From contig WBVU01000012.1 in the NCBI GenBank assembly GCA_009192285.1, positions 558,001 through 622,000 of the forward strand: DNA of 64,000 bases. Reading direction: 5' to 3'. Origin of the DNA: Morchella semilibera. Lineage: Eukaryota > Ascomycota > Pezizomycetes > Pezizales > Morchellaceae. How positions within the stretch are numbered: the first letter of the stretch is position 1; each line of letters opens with the position of its first letter. Under the pieces are notes generated by a model. The model ran no database searches, was not told the DNA's origin, and saw only the letters and a program-made list of their open reading frames with translations. Shown here in pieces: positions 1 through 12,185 of this stretch. Made by a program: the position numbers and the translations under genes.

Positions 1-166
1 AAAAGAGGAAATAAACCAAAGGAAATAATAAGAAATAATAAGAAATAAAGAAGAAAAAAGAACACCCCCATACTAGTTAGTGATTAAGAGAGTAAAAAAA
101 AACGTATTAAAATTTCTATACCCTTTTTTTTTTTTTTTTCCTTTTTCCCATTCCTTCTTCCACCAC

Positions 167-815
167 TTACAAGACAAAGCCCACCATAGCTGCGACGACT
201 ACGGCGGCGCCAATGAGGCCGCCGAAGCCGTCCGGTTTGCCCATGGCCATGGTGGCGCCAGAAGTACCGTTGCGGTGAGGTGGCCTGCGGGTATTGACGA
301 CGGCGCGGGGGGCAATGGTTGGCTGCGAGCCCTATTTGAGCAGGTGGATTTGTTAGCTCTAGTGATTGTGGAGAGCAGAGAGGAAACTTACGGGTGGAGC
401 GGTGATCATGAACTGTTTGGCTTCCTCGACGAGCTTGTAGTAGGCAGCAGCATCGGCTTCGGTGTTGGGCTGGCAGGCGTAGGTGGCGGTCTTGTCGAAG
501 TATGAGCAGGAAGAGTATGGAGTACAGCAGAAAGCTAATATATCATGGTCAGTAAACTCTTGTTTCCAGAGTGCTTCAAGCGGCTTCAAGCGGGAAAGGA
601 TGGAAGTTAAAATTAAAATTAAAATAAAAAAAGGGATTTATTTATTTAATTTAATGTTTTAACGGGGAAAACTTACAGCACTTTGAACACTCGGTGACGA
701 AAGAAGAGGATGAGGAAATAGACAGCTGCTGTTCATCACCGCTACCTGCATTGACGGCGACGGCCAGGCCGGCGAAGAAGATGTTGACCCAGAGAAGAAT
801 TGAAGCCACAAACAT
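167..815 (-). CDS. Small secreted, probably GPI-anchored protein (161 aa, 3 exons)
   Basis: Exons 815-677, 573-392 and 331-167 join in phase (139+182+165 nt) with GT-AG introns. The protein starts with a hydrophobic signal peptide (MFVASILLWVNIFFAGLAVA), continues through a Ser-rich stretch and a Cys-containing middle (ECSKC, then AFCCTPYSSC and a later Cys), and ends in a short hydrophobic tail (GAAVVVAAMVGFVL) directly before the stop. A terminal hydrophobic segment with no charged residues after it, preceded by small residues and an NGTSG site, is what a GPI-attachment signal looks like, so I infer a wall or plasma-membrane protein. Only five or six cysteines are visible, which does not match the eight-Cys CFEM pattern. 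I do not recognise the family. The intron acceptor at 574 was chosen over an earlier AG because only it keeps the frame. Confidence 0.7.
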
Positions 816-1178
816 TTTTCGAACAATTGCGTGTGTGTGTGTTTTTTTGGAAAGAAAAAAAAAAATTAAATGAGCGACGGTGAGGAAAGTTGATGATGAG
901 ATGAAATAGGTGAAGGAAGGGATTCGCGAGATGCCGCCGTGATGATGGTGATGATGGTGGTGGTGGTAGTTGATGACGGGATAGATGGATGGATGGGATG
1001 TTGGATGGTTTGCAAAGAGCCCCCCCCCCTCGAAAAGAAAATAAAAATAAAAAATAAGATCGCAGAGATTTTATATTTTACATACATGTACTTACGGACC
1101 CTCTGGTCCACGGGTTGGAACCTTATTGCTTTTGTTGATCGAGAAGGGCCATACCTCCATACAAATCCATATAGAATC

Positions 1179-1453
1179 TTATTCAGTGGTAGGTTTCTTA
1201 GCGCCGGTAGCTGCCGGGGGAGGCCGCTGGTTGGCTGGCTGCTCTGCAATTGTTAAAAGGATGCTGTCATGGGAAACACTAGTTTGCGCCTTGGCTTTTT
1301 ATCTTTGTCATGGTAAACCCCACACGCATATGGAAGATTGGTACATAATAAAGATACATCGTAATAAAGGGGGTCAGATTACATGTATTTACCTGTTCCC
1401 GTCCCCGTGAGTCCCCATCTTTTCTCAATGGGTACTAAATTTCCCGGACCCAT
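1179..1453 (-). CDS. Possible two-exon short gene or 3' exons of a larger one
   Basis: Exons 1453-1393 and 1243-1179 join in phase across a GTAAAT...TGCAG intron to give 41 residues, starting MGPGNLVPIEKRWGLTGTGT and ending KKPTTE. The reading frame is also open upstream of the ATG, so these may be the last exons of a longer gene whose 5' part I cannot see. No family recognised. The product is short and rests only on splice signals and protein-like composition, so this is a weak call. Confidence 0.25.
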
Positions 1454-3464
1454 GGTCGAGGTAGGGCAACCAACATCGTATGTGATCCATATCTTCAAAC
1501 AGCACTCCAGTAGTATCAGCTAATATTGGTATTAGTATTAGTAGTAGCAGTATTAAGCGCAATGGCAACAGGCAGCAAGGCTCAGGGGCTAGTTAACTGG
1601 TAGAATGTGCAAGCGTAAGACAGAAGAAAGGACCTCGCCTGAATGAGGGAGGCGCCAATAGGGAATATCTAGATTGGAAGGGGCATTTTGAGAGGTTGAG
1701 AATATCCAGTGCTGATACAGAAACAGATGATGGATCGGCTCGACCAAAAAGAAAATCAAGGAAATAGAGATGGATATACACACACACGGAAGCTAGGATA
1801 AAGTATTCCAGAGGAGAGCCAAACATCAGTAGGTATTTATACGCCAGCAGTGACTTGGGAGAGATAGCTACAACAACCTATCGCAACTCTAATTTACTAT
1901 GGTTATGTCACCTTTGAAGCCACCAGCTTCACGTTGTTTTAGGTGCCCTATCTACGGCCAACGAAGGGCACAGAGTGGTAACAAGTACTACGACGATGAA
2001 TAACAGCTACATAGCCCTTTGATAACAAAATTAAAAGGAGTCAAAAATGCTTGACCCACATTCTTTCAATTTTCAGCCTCGCAAAACAATAGAAAAGCTG
2101 ATACAGCCAAGTACATACATGTAGGAACATAAAGTGCAGCGCCCCCTCACCCCCCCCCCCCTCTGAATTGTCGTTTGAATAGTGATCACCCAAAACTGCA
2201 TTTTGTAAGTGCTCGTTTACCTAATGGAATCCCCTCCATGTGAGACACCACGAGCGACTCGTTAAAATTTCGACGGTCCGAGTGATGGCGCGGTAAAATT
2301 AACTAAAACTAATATGACAAAACTCCCGGAGTTTATGTAATAGAAGGAAATGAAACAGTTCTCTAAATACCCGCACATGTCTTATGTCACTTTGAGTTTC
2401 TTTGAAATATTTTTTGTAGTAATGGTGGTGCGCCTAGCGCTAACAGCGCCCTGCGCACAGGTGATCACTCGGGCGGGAATTGGGGTTACACAGCAACAAC
2501 CAACTGTCTCTAATCTTCCCTCCTTTTAATTTTGCTGCTGTCCCTCAAGCTCACGATCATCATCACCAGCCAATCAACTCCCCGACCACAACAGGCCTTC
2601 CCCGCACTCGCGCTCGTATCGTGCAAATAAACACACAGCTACTTGTATGAGACTTCTGGTTATTTACTGCAATCATGTGATACGTGACTCCATTAAATTC
2701 AGAGACTAATCTTTGGTAGTTAGATAATAAGAAACACCACAGTCTCGAGATCGATCCTCTGAGACCAGCTTGCACATTACCGGGGAACAGGACCTTCACG
2801 AGTTCAATCTCGCTTCGCCTCGGGCCTACGATGGTATTGTGGTGCATACATTCAAAGTAAGAAAGAACACAAAACCAGCAGGGCTAGAGGACATGACCAC
2901 CAAAGAGAACAGTCACAAAAAACCGAGTGACACCTAGGGCCGGATGGGGGCGGGAGCTGTAAACAATTAGCTCTTCCCCCCTTTCTTTAGATAATCTCCT
3001 ACTCCTTTGGTATATGGAGATATAATCTAATTTTCTCTTTGATTCAACTTTGGCATTCTCCAGCATCTTCTCACCTAGTGGAAATCCATCATATCCTAAA
3101 TACACCTAAGCTCCCCCGCCAGTACAGAAAATCACCACTCATCACTCGGTGCTCACTATGGACCGGCTAAGTCCCCCCACCCCTGCCAAGACCATTCAGC
3201 CAAATGCTTGTTTCCTCCTGCGCTAGGAATAATTAGCAGTTTCACCATAACCCTCCACTATCTCCTCCTCCCCGGGCCGTCGCGAGTATATTATGCTGCA
3301 CTCTTTTCTCGAATGTGCGGTCACGGCCCGCCTCCCCCGCGAAAAACGGAGAATTTACTATGGTATTCCGGTGTACAAGGTAGCTAGCTAGAAACCCGGC
3401 CCATAGAAATTATTTTCATCAAGACCTGACATACCTAGATGAACTTTATCTTTGCTTGGTAGTT
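1454..3464. other. Intergenic, no supported gene
   Basis: AT-rich interval with scattered short open frames, none with splice support or recognisable domains. Minus-strand frames at 3105-2884 and 2847-2563 look mildly protein-like but match nothing I know. It also holds a TACATGTA site near 2114. Confidence 0.5.
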
Positions 3465-3472
3465 TATATAAA
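3465..3472 (+). promoter_or_regulatory. TATA box of the CBM1 gene
   Basis: TATATAAA lies about 120 bp upstream of the start codon at 3591, followed by a CT-rich stretch. That spacing and composition are normal for a highly expressed fungal secreted-protein gene. Confidence 0.5.
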
Positions 3473-3590
3473 CTCACGCCAATGGGTGCAGTCCTTTTTA
3501 TCTCTCCCTCTCTTGAAGAGTTAAAACACCACACTCCCCAAGCTCTGTGACTAGAAGAATTCTTCCATATACAAAAATACTAGAACCAAA

Positions 3591-4472
3591 ATGAAGGGCC
3601 AAATCCTCCTTCCATCACTCGCGCTACTCCTCAGCTCTGTCACCTCAGCCTATGGCGAAGTAGTCGCCTGGGGACAGTGCGGTGGTGTAACGTACTCTGG
3701 AGACACGACATGTGTCAGTGGATATTCTTGCACCAAAGTCAATGATTGTGAGTAACTCTGGTATTGGGAGGATTCTAGTTCGGGTTATTTTCCTGCGGGA
3801 TGTGTTGAATACTCCAGCAATGCAGACCTCTTTTCCATACCTTTTAGCTATAAAATTTGCATTTACTTACCAATATACCCACGCAGACTACTATCAGTGC
3901 CAGCCTGGCACCTCCTCATCCACGACCCTCGCCGCCGTCACCACCACCACCGCTGCCACCGCCGCTGTAACTACAACAGCAACCACCACCGCTAGTGCTT
4001 CAGCTCCTACAGGCACCGGGCAACTCATTCGCGGCGTCTCCGCACCCATCTACCACCTCTACCTGCAAAACCTCTCTGGTGTCCCCGTGATGGCCGCCGA
4101 GGCTACCGCGGGGCGGTTCATCATCTCCGGCTCCATCCAAGACACGGCCTCAGGGCTCTACCTGAACGCCGATAACACTGCCACTACCTCCTATAAAGCT
4201 ATTTCGTTTGGTACCACGGCCCAGACGACAGGATGGGGGCTCGAGGGCGATACTATCATAACTACGAACGGTAGTGTGTTTGGGAGGCGTAAGTGTTGAG
4301 CTTTCCTCTTTCCCTGTGGAGAGAGGACTAATGATGCTGTACAGAATTGAACTTCCTGGCGTGCGAGACGGGCACGAGCGGTGCGTATAAGCTGTATCTA
4401 CAGACGGGGAGCGACACGCCCAGTGGCGAGACCTGCACGCTGCAGACGTTGCATCTACCGTGTCTGTGCTAG
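3591..4472 (+). CDS. Secreted protein with N-terminal CBM1 cellulose-binding domain (228 aa, 3 exons)
   Basis: Exons 3591-3747, 3887-4288 and 4345-4472 join in phase (157+402+128 nt). A signal peptide (about residues 1-20) is followed by a fungal-type CBM1 at about residues 26-58: WGQCGGVTYSGDTTC, then GYSC and YYYQC. These supply the four cysteines of the two CBM1 disulfides and the aromatic residues (Trp, Tyr) that bind crystalline cellulose. A Thr/Ser/Ala linker (about 60-95) leads to a C-terminal domain of roughly 130 residues that I cannot assign; it ends in a Cys-containing tail (ETCTLQTLHLPCLC). There is no recognised catalytic glycosidase or AA9 domain. It may be a non-catalytic wall-binding protein or an effector-like secreted protein. 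A TATA box sits 120 bp upstream. Confidence 0.85.
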
Positions 4473-5807
4473 ACAGGATATCGTGATTTCAAAAGTGAGT
4501 TTGAGTTGTATCTATTTATCTAGGGATTTATATTGTTTAGGTTGCAAGGGAAGTGCTTGAAGCAGCGGTTCAATGATCAATATAGCAACTTTCCCATATA
4601 CCCTACAAACCGGATGGTATAACCCATCTAGCCTACCCCCCATTAAAGGGGGTTAAAAATGTAGTCCTAGCTTTTAGGGCTACTTGAACTACAAAGGGAA
4701 CCGTTTGCTTGTAAACCCGTGCCTGGTCGTGCAAAATATGGACGTCAGTACATAGGGTATCGGAAAGTAATACATATTCGACGGTTTGTCAATCGCCAGA
4801 GAGCTACCTACCACACAAAGTTATTTCCAGGTTAATATGAGCATTTAGATTCTCTTCATACCAGGTAATGAAAGAGAAAAACAAGGCGCACCACCAACTC
4901 CTTTCTGACCTTTACCACTCATCTTTGCTACCTTGGAGTGACTTCCCCCCTATAGAGCAAACGTTTTATATCCATACATCTAGATCCCCATGCCTATAGG
5001 TAGCTGTAATAAAGAGAGTACATTCTTGGAGCTTCGGCCCAGCATGTATCGTGTGTCAAAATGCGGACCTATACCGTATCATAATAGACACCCACCACAG
5101 CCCTAAATCCCCCTTTAATTCCCAACCACACAGCTCCCCTGCTGCACAACCCAACCAACCACAACCACCGCCCTACGTAACTACACCTCAACCCGCTTTT
5201 GCACTTTCCCTCAGTAACTTATCTGCCCCGGAGATTCCCGGCCTTCCAACCGAGTGATATCCCATGCACACACTGCACACTGCACATATTCAGCACCTCA
5301 AAATGCGGTACATGCTTAAATCTTAGATACATTCCATTCCCACTCCCGTTCCTTCCCCGCGCGCCTAAAAAAAAAAAAAGGCATCTAACATTAAATAAAT
5401 ACACAGCGCCCTCCGCACAGCGATGCTTTTCTTTCTTTATTTCTGTGTATGGGAGCGCGGCAGAACAGAAGGTAGAATAATTAAACACCAATTCTTATTA
5501 CATCCATATGCTGAAGAAGAAGAAGGTGAAGGGGAATCAAAGAAAGGAGGAGGGGAATAGGGGGGGATGGATCATAGTAGAAATGCAATTGCAATAGAGA
5601 AAAACAAGGGATCCACGGAAAGGCGCCAGTATAAGTAATTAACCCCAATAAACATACATGAAGAAAAAAATAATTAACATGAATAGCCCCTACGGGCGCA
5701 CGTAACATAGGATATCAATCAATCAGTCAATACAATGATGGTATCAGGAAGAAAAGGAGGATGCCGTTTGGTAGGCGTTGGTTTGCTTAATACACAGCAG
5801 GTAACGT
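4473..5807. other. Intergenic, no gene seen
   Basis: Lies between the 3' ends of the CBM1 gene (+) and the CSI2-type gene (-), so it should hold two terminators. I see CT-rich and A-rich tracts, no coding frames with domain content, and one copy of the dispersed CGAGTGAT motif at 5251. Confidence 0.5.
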
Positions 5808-6821
5808 TTAATACCCTCTTCCTCCGCCGCCTGCCTCCTTGTGGTTCTCAAAGAGATCGTCCAAGTACGCACTTGGTGCCCTTCCTGTCGGCGGTAAGCT
5901 CAGCGACGCCGTACTCGCGCCCGCTCTTACCGCCATCCCCTGTGGTCCCATCATCGGACTCCCAGGGGGACTAATCCCTGCATTTCCCCGTCCACCACCA
6001 TATCTAGTGCTCGACACGCTCTGTGAATGCAGATGCGTGTGGCTCCCATTCGCCTGTCCCATGATAAGGGAGTCTCTCTGGCCCGACGCATAATATCCGG
6101 CCGGTAAGTACGCAGACCTACGGTCGCCAGCAGCACCCCCAGCACCTGCAGTCGGCGAAAAGAAAAGTGAATGGTTCGGCGTCATCTGGCGGCCATCAGG
6201 GCGGTTTGAGGTTCTGGGAGAGGTTGCAATATGGTCAAGACTTAACTGGGAACCGGGGCCAGTGGAGTAAAAGCCTCCAGAGCCGGAGGGTGGTGGTCGG
6301 AGATGAGGCTTGGATTTGGAATCGGGGAGATGCACGTTCGAGGCAGCCTTGCGAACGCTTCTGTGGAGACTCCATGCAACAAGGCCGCGCCATGCAATCA
6401 CTGCGAGCGCAAAGAAAGCGAGCGCGGACCCAACGGCAATGAACACGGTGCCCTCAGGGAGGGATGATTTCTGCATAAATGGCGCATTGCTGGTTGGAGG
6501 GACCGTAACAACTGGTATAGCCAGGTTAGTGGTTGCTGAGAGCGAAGGGAGCCTATTTGTGGTTGTGCTAAGGCTGGGGACGGCAACCGTTGCAGTCGCA
6601 GGAACACCGCCAGTTATGACAACCCTCGAGGTGCTGGTTTGATCAGCAGTCGTGGATATATCCCTAGATGATGATGTAGTTCCATCCAGTGTAGGAAGGG
6701 CAGCAGCTGTTGTGGTTGCAGCAGTAGCAGTTGTGACTTGGGTATTTGTTTCCTGAGCTACAACAGTCGTAGCGAGGGCACCGGCAAGGACAGTGTATAT
6801 GAGGGAAGAGTTGACCCTCAT
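5808..6821 (-). CDS. CSI2: CSI2-type single-pass membrane protein (337 aa, one exon)
   Basis: An uninterrupted frame. Residues 1-23 form a signal peptide (ending TTVVAQ), about 24-115 are a Thr/Ser-rich, probably O-mannosylated ectodomain, and residues about 124-147 form one membrane segment introduced by the characteristic SSLPEGTVFIAVGSALAFF and followed by AWRGLVAWSLHRSVRKAA. The cytoplasmic tail is disordered, rich in Ser/Pro/Gly, and ends GGGGRGY. The PEGTVFIAVG and WRGLVAW motifs are the part I recognise from fungal proteins annotated as CSI2, a yeast protein linked to chitin synthase 3 function. That function is known only for the yeast relative; here it is an inference from architecture. 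Confidence 0.75.
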   Translation of the reverse strand: MRVNSSLIYTVLAGALATTVVAQETNTQVTTATAATTTAAALPTLDGTTSSSRDISTTADQTSTSRVVITGGVPATATVAVPSLSTTTNRLPSLSATTNLAIPVVTVPPTSNAPFMQKSSLPEGTVFIAVGSALAFFALAVIAWRGLVAWSLHRSVRKAASNVHLPDSKSKPHLRPPPSGSGGFYSTGPGSQLSLDHIATSPRTSNRPDGRQMTPNHSLFFSPTAGAGGAAGDRRSAYLPAGYYASGQRDSLIMGQANGSHTHLHSQSVSSTRYGGGRGNAGISPPGSPMMGPQGMAVRAGASTASLSLPPTGRAPSAYLDDLFENHKEAGGGGRGY

Positions 6822-9800
6822 GATGTATGCAACGATAGTGATGGGATGAAATACGACTTAGGACGAACGAGCGAGAGTGGTGACTATTGCGACACGATAG
6901 CGAGCGAGGTTGGAGCGAGGGATGTAGGTAAGTAGATTAGACGCCTTTGTAAGGGATTTTTCTCTCTTAAGGCGAGAAAAGGGAATCTCGCAATTTACGG
7001 GAGTCCAGACGCCGCAGCAGCAGGAAGTAGGGACTTTCCTTTTTGGAAAAGTTAAGGGAACGCCAGGGCTAAAAGCGAGCAAAGTCACGAGCTCTCACTT
7101 GCAGCGAAAACGGTAATTGGGAGACGGGCAACAACCGACGAGTCGAATTTTTTGCGGGAGTTTAAAATGCTGAGTACCTATTCGTGTGCTATGTATGTAG
7201 TAATAACGAAGGAGAACGAAGGAGAACTACATCACCAAAATAGATTAGAAAATTAGTTAAAGAGCAAACAACACCCTTCCTGATCGCATCATTCTGCCTG
7301 CTGGACCCCCTGCAGAAATCCCCCCGGGGCACCAATTTGCCGAGAAAGCTAGAGGGGGAGGGGACATGGAAACCAGGAGGTATGGGAAGGGCTAGTATAA
7401 CATACCTACCACGCAAAAATATAGTTGCAATATAGGAATGACAACAAACGAGTGGGAGCTGTGAGTAAAGACGGAATGGAATGCAGTCAACTTAAGCAAG
7501 CAATAATATAAAACTACATCACATGTATGACCTAGATCATTACCAACAAAAGGACCAAATCAAGAACATAGTGCCATGTTACCCTGCCCTGCCCAGTCCA
7601 GTCTCTTCTCCATCCCGCCCGTTGAGCCGCTGTCAGCTGCCATGCATGCATCGATCACCATTCTACCTAGCCAATAATATTCGGTTTCGTTTGAGCTTCA
7701 CTATTCTTCACAATCATTCACGATGATAACGGTTGGAAGGCAACAAACAAGGATTTATCTCTAGGATCTGGTACCTTGATTGCTTCTGGTAGGTACTGCT
7801 ATTGTTGCTACATATGCATACATGGTCACTTCGTATGATCGTGCCTGTATAACAAATACCACCTAGAAGATATGTAGACAAGACCGACTAGAGGATAGAC
7901 GCAATCGACAGCAAAATTGATCTTGTCGAAAGTAACCTCAAGGCAGGAGCCCAGGACCTCTTTAGGGTCCGCCCATACGACATTAGCAAGCTTGCCCTCA
8001 AGGACAGGGCTCGCAACTTAATGGATGAAGGGCACCGAGAAATGTGCTATAAAGCTGTGCTCTGGTGAACTGAAGGGCATTTTGCAGTCTCAGAACGTTG
8101 ATACAAAACAACTATGAAGGGTTTTTTGGGGGCTAGTAAGTGCTTGGCTATGCCCGTTTCTTGATGAAAGCATACAACTGATCTGATTGAACATTACTAT
8201 GATCAAAATCAGAAAAAGAGGAATAGCAAGGGGTGGCGTAGCCGCCCTCACCAATCCTTTGAGAGAGACTTGATGCAGGCGTCGTACCCCAGAGTAAAAA
8301 ATTGCTATTTAAGGAATCAACATAGAACATCTCGACATACGAGCTGACAACAAATTCGCTTTGTTGTCTAACATGTTTGAACGCCCTAGTAACGGATGGA
8401 GGGATTTACCTAAAGGAAAGGAATATCGACAAGAGGGCCACTTAATATATTGCCGCGATCCAGAATCATGACACTTGGCGCAAATCCTATGCTTCTCACT
8501 CTAAGACCACCTCACACTTAAATCAGCCGCTTGATACAGACAAGTCTGATTACTGTAAAGTACAAGTTGCCAATGTTTATTCGACCCAATCAACGGTCAA
8601 TACAACGTCATTGGCTCAAATCAAAATCTGCGCATGGTCCCTGCATTAATTAGATCAGGAATACTGTCGTGCCATGTGACGAACCTTAAAGTTGCATACA
8701 TCGCGGGAATACATGTATAACTGCTATCGTCCTTTTGCTTCCGCGGGCACAAGAATCATAGAGTCCTATCGGTACCACATCTTTGTGCCTGCACACAGCG
8801 CTCCAAGGGGGGAAATCCTTGAACGTTAATTATCGAAGTGTTCAAACTACTCCGCATTAAGGATTCCCTTACCATATCTCAATTTTGGCCACGACACATA
8901 TCTTTAGTCCTACTAGATGGATCGGCTTGGTTTTAATCTATCGCTCTAAAACCACTTCTTGTTGTTGAGTTACAGAAACATTTGCACTGGGAAAGTGTCG
9001 CTTGTTGGCACCTTTCCTGGTCTTGGCACTTGATCCGTATGTGTTAGTAAGCAAGATCATGTCGTGGGCTCCGTGTTCCCAAAATCCTAATCCTCTATTA
9101 TAGAGGCAGAATCGCCAGACTAAGGGATAGGTTGAGGTGCTGATAAGGGTGGAAAGCTAATATTGAATTTAAAGTCTCAAACCCGTCGGATCAATGTCTA
9201 CCGTTTTGAAATATCTAAAAAATGACACGAACAAAGCCTTCCTTAGCCGTACCGCTCCCGCGCCCAGACGGCTAGCTTAAAAGGCGAAGCACCACACAGT
9301 ACCGCCTAGTAGACTTCTTTAGTCGATAGATTTCGGTCAATCACGATTTATCCAAGCGAGTTATCCTCGTATCGATCCTTTGTGGAATCCAGGAAGTCAA
9401 CGCCAGTTGCCCCTACAATATACAGTATATACCAGGCAACGATTCTACGACCACAGGGGTACTTTCGCAAGCACTCACTGTCGGCAAGTCCCCACAGTGT
9501 CTATACTATTGAACAGCTTTGTTTTCTATTTGCCGCCGCTAGGAAGCGTTCTATATAACTATTAGCTAAGTATGTTGGCCTGCATATCACATATCGAGAT
9601 AGGAAGTCTAAATTCCCCACATGAATCTCCAAGTGTTGTGCTAAGATATAATCTCTTGCCAGCTAGCAGCCATTCATTGATAATATGTACACACCAGGCA
9701 TAGAATTTACCACTGTGCATGCCGTGAGCTATATCACTTTTTAGGTAGTTACATACCACTAGAATTCTCCCCAATCTCATGGCCCCCCACCCCGAGTACA

Positions 9801-11420
9801 GATACCTATACGTGGACCCAACTCATCACCTCAACAAAAATAACATACAAATATCTTCTTTCGGCAGTAAGGTTAGGTACGCTGTGGTATACACGCCAAG
9901 ATAGCACTGGTGCCAAACACATAATTGTACTAATAGTATGTCAAGAGACAAAGCTCAGATCAAAGCTACTAAAAGAATAATCACAGAGAATGAAGGTTGA
10001 ATAGCCTATTGGCATAATTGATTAACAATCACATACTATCTCGTTTCTCAACACTGGTCTGGCCTCTGAGAAAGCGGTGCCGATGAGGACAATTAGCTAT
10101 GTGGGCCTTTTTTTTATTTTGTTTTTTTTGAAAAAAAAAAAAAAATCATGTTATTCCATTTTAGGTACAAAATGTTGCGGGCAGTCATAGACTACGGCAT
10201 AAAGCTACATGTACGTAGGCCTCTTACTGATTGCATAATTACATTGGTGGCTGTTACAATAGGAAAAGATTGGGATTACGAAAGGTACTGAGTAACACTG
10301 GAGTGAAGCACAAGGGGAAGCACAAGAGCTCCGGCGAGGATTGGGTGGGCTAAAAGCATTGAAGGCAATAGCAGCGCTCGGTGGTTATCACCAGATATCA
10401 CTCGGTTTCCAGTCCGAACGCGAATTTCACTGGTTAGTTTTTATTTTAGGATAACCACTCCGATATCAAAAGGAGGGTGCAAAAAAAAAAAGCAAAAAAG
10501 ATGTAAAGCTTATTGAATTAAACGATCGTAGTTGATTGGTCGCACGTTAGGCACTAGAGCTCTAGCAAAAATTGATGTATGGGATTGAATGGCTAGATGT
10601 AATTTAAAGTGCTGTTACGAGTGCGGTAAGCATCATAGAAAGTAGATACAAATCCTAAACGAGGTACAGGTAATTCAACAGAGTGCAGGGAGAAACATGG
10701 GCTAAGAATGTAAAGTAAATACTGTAATGACCGGATTGGGAGTGGAATTTCATGCACATAACTGACACACCAAGGCAGGGGTAAATGTCGTCAACCTCCG
10801 GAGCGAATCAGGAGCATAGGTATACTAAACATTTGGACGAATAACAGCTACCAAACCTAAAATCTGGTGGCCGGTACAACAGCATACCGTATTCGTCCAG
10901 GAGAATGATGGTAGAGCGGGCGATCCTGTTACTAGTAGGGAGTTAAGGTTGAACTTTGTGTTATTAGAAAGTTGTAGTAAGTACATGTAGTAGAAAGCAC
11001 TAGCATCTGCAGGTGCATGTATACAGCGAGAATACATCAGAACAGTGTCTCTTATCACCCGCCTCTTGCCTAATATGTATGTCCCGCCCAATCACCAAAA
11101 AGAACAATAGCTCTGTGTGGAAAAGAAAGAGAAAGAGAGAAAGAAAAAAAACAGAAAAAACTCAGATCGCCGATTATATTCCCATCCTAAAATCTCCAGA
11201 AATGCTCCAACAAGCCGACCCACCAACAAAAGAAATAAAACTCTTAACGTGCCACAACCTCGATATCCAGCAAGACCATATTGTTGGTCAACCCGGAAAG
11301 GTCTTTCCTTATACTAAAAGAGTGTACCACGTGGGAACCGAAACCACCATAACAGAAAACGAGGATAACAATCAAAGGGAAGAAACTACATCCATTCAGG
11401 GTCCAAGCTCCAAGCTCCAA
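6822..11420. other. Long interval without a supported gene
   Basis: The first few hundred bases should be the promoter and 5' leader of the CSI2-type gene. The rest is AT-rich with short, unsupported frames, a T/A homopolymer pair near 10110-10145 and several TACATGTA sites (8709, 10205, 10983). Apart from the coding-like scrap at 7892-8068 I see nothing that can be named. Confidence 0.5.
7892..8068 (+). pseudogene. Coding-like fragment of unknown origin
   Basis: A 58-codon frame without a start codon, bounded by a stop on each side. The translation is markedly protein-like (for example SKIDLVESNLKAGAQDLF and KLALKDRARNLMDEGHREM, helical and charged) and is preceded by an AG that could be a splice acceptor. 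No family recognised. It may be an orphan exon or a decayed gene. Confidence 0.25.
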
Positions 11421-12185
11421 CTAGCTACTCAACAAAATTTCCACCACCCTGGCCGCCTCCTCCTCACTCAGCGAGCCCTTCTTCCTCGCGCCCACCATAT
11501 TCATCGCCCTCACGATGGAGGCCACCGGGAACCCCATAGTGGCGAATCCATCCACCGTGTCCGGGTCATAACCCCCATACTCTATCGCTCGCTGCTGAGC
11601 CGGCGTTGGTACACTTATACCCCCCGTTGAACCTGACTGGGATTCTCGCGGAGCGCCCGCATACCGCACTGCCCATTCCCTAGCACGAGCTCTGAAGACC
11701 TGCGGTGATGACAACATCATCTGCGCAACCTCTGCATCTTGCGGATCTGACGGCTCTGGGGCATCGAGTAGCGACTGGAGCGATAGGAGTGCAGTCTTGA
11801 TCGTAAGTACCGGCGACCATTTTTGTGCGAGAGTATCTAAACAAATTGCACCCTGTATAGATAAATCAGCACCACGAGTAACAACTTAACTTCTAGAAGG
11901 AAAAAAAAAGTGGCGGGGAGAGGAAGGTACTACAGTTTGGCTGCTGACATTTGGGTGCCAGACTTTTGTTTCAAACTTCATCTTGGGCGGCATAAACGGG
12001 TAGTTATCGGGCAATTTGATATCAATTACGAACTCGCCACCTTCATATGGGGTTCCCGGGGGTCCCTTAAAGCGGCCCTGTAGGTGCGTCATGTCTGACG
12101 GATCCAGGGGCGTTGCATGCATTCCCGAGGAGGTATCTTTGGCCATGTCGTCTAGCTCCTTCATGATACGTCTTCTGGTAGCCAT
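11421..12185 (-). CDS. UBC1: Ubiquitin-conjugating enzyme E2 with C-terminal UBA domain (227 aa, 2 exons)
   Basis: Exons 12185-11934 and 11852-11421 (252+432 nt, phase 0, GTAGTA...ACAG intron). The UBC fold runs from the MATRRRIMKEL N-helix through GPPGTPYEGGEF and the PPKMKFETKVWHPNVSS (HPN) motif to the active-site GAICLD, placing the catalytic cysteine at residue 88, as in yeast Ubc1. The helix after it (DAPEPSDPQDAEVA) is also typical. The last ~50 residues (DTVDGFATMGFPVASIVRAM...) form a UBA domain, which identifies the Ubc1/UBE2K class that extends K48 chains. The frame also opens upstream to an ATG at 12233, but a splice acceptor (TTACTTGCAG) lies just before the chosen ATG, so that stretch is probably a 5'-UTR intron. 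Confidence 0.93.

Noticed and set aside
2563-3105. Two minus-strand frames of 94 and 73 codons
   Set aside because: Mildly protein-like, but they start and stop without splice support and match no family I know.
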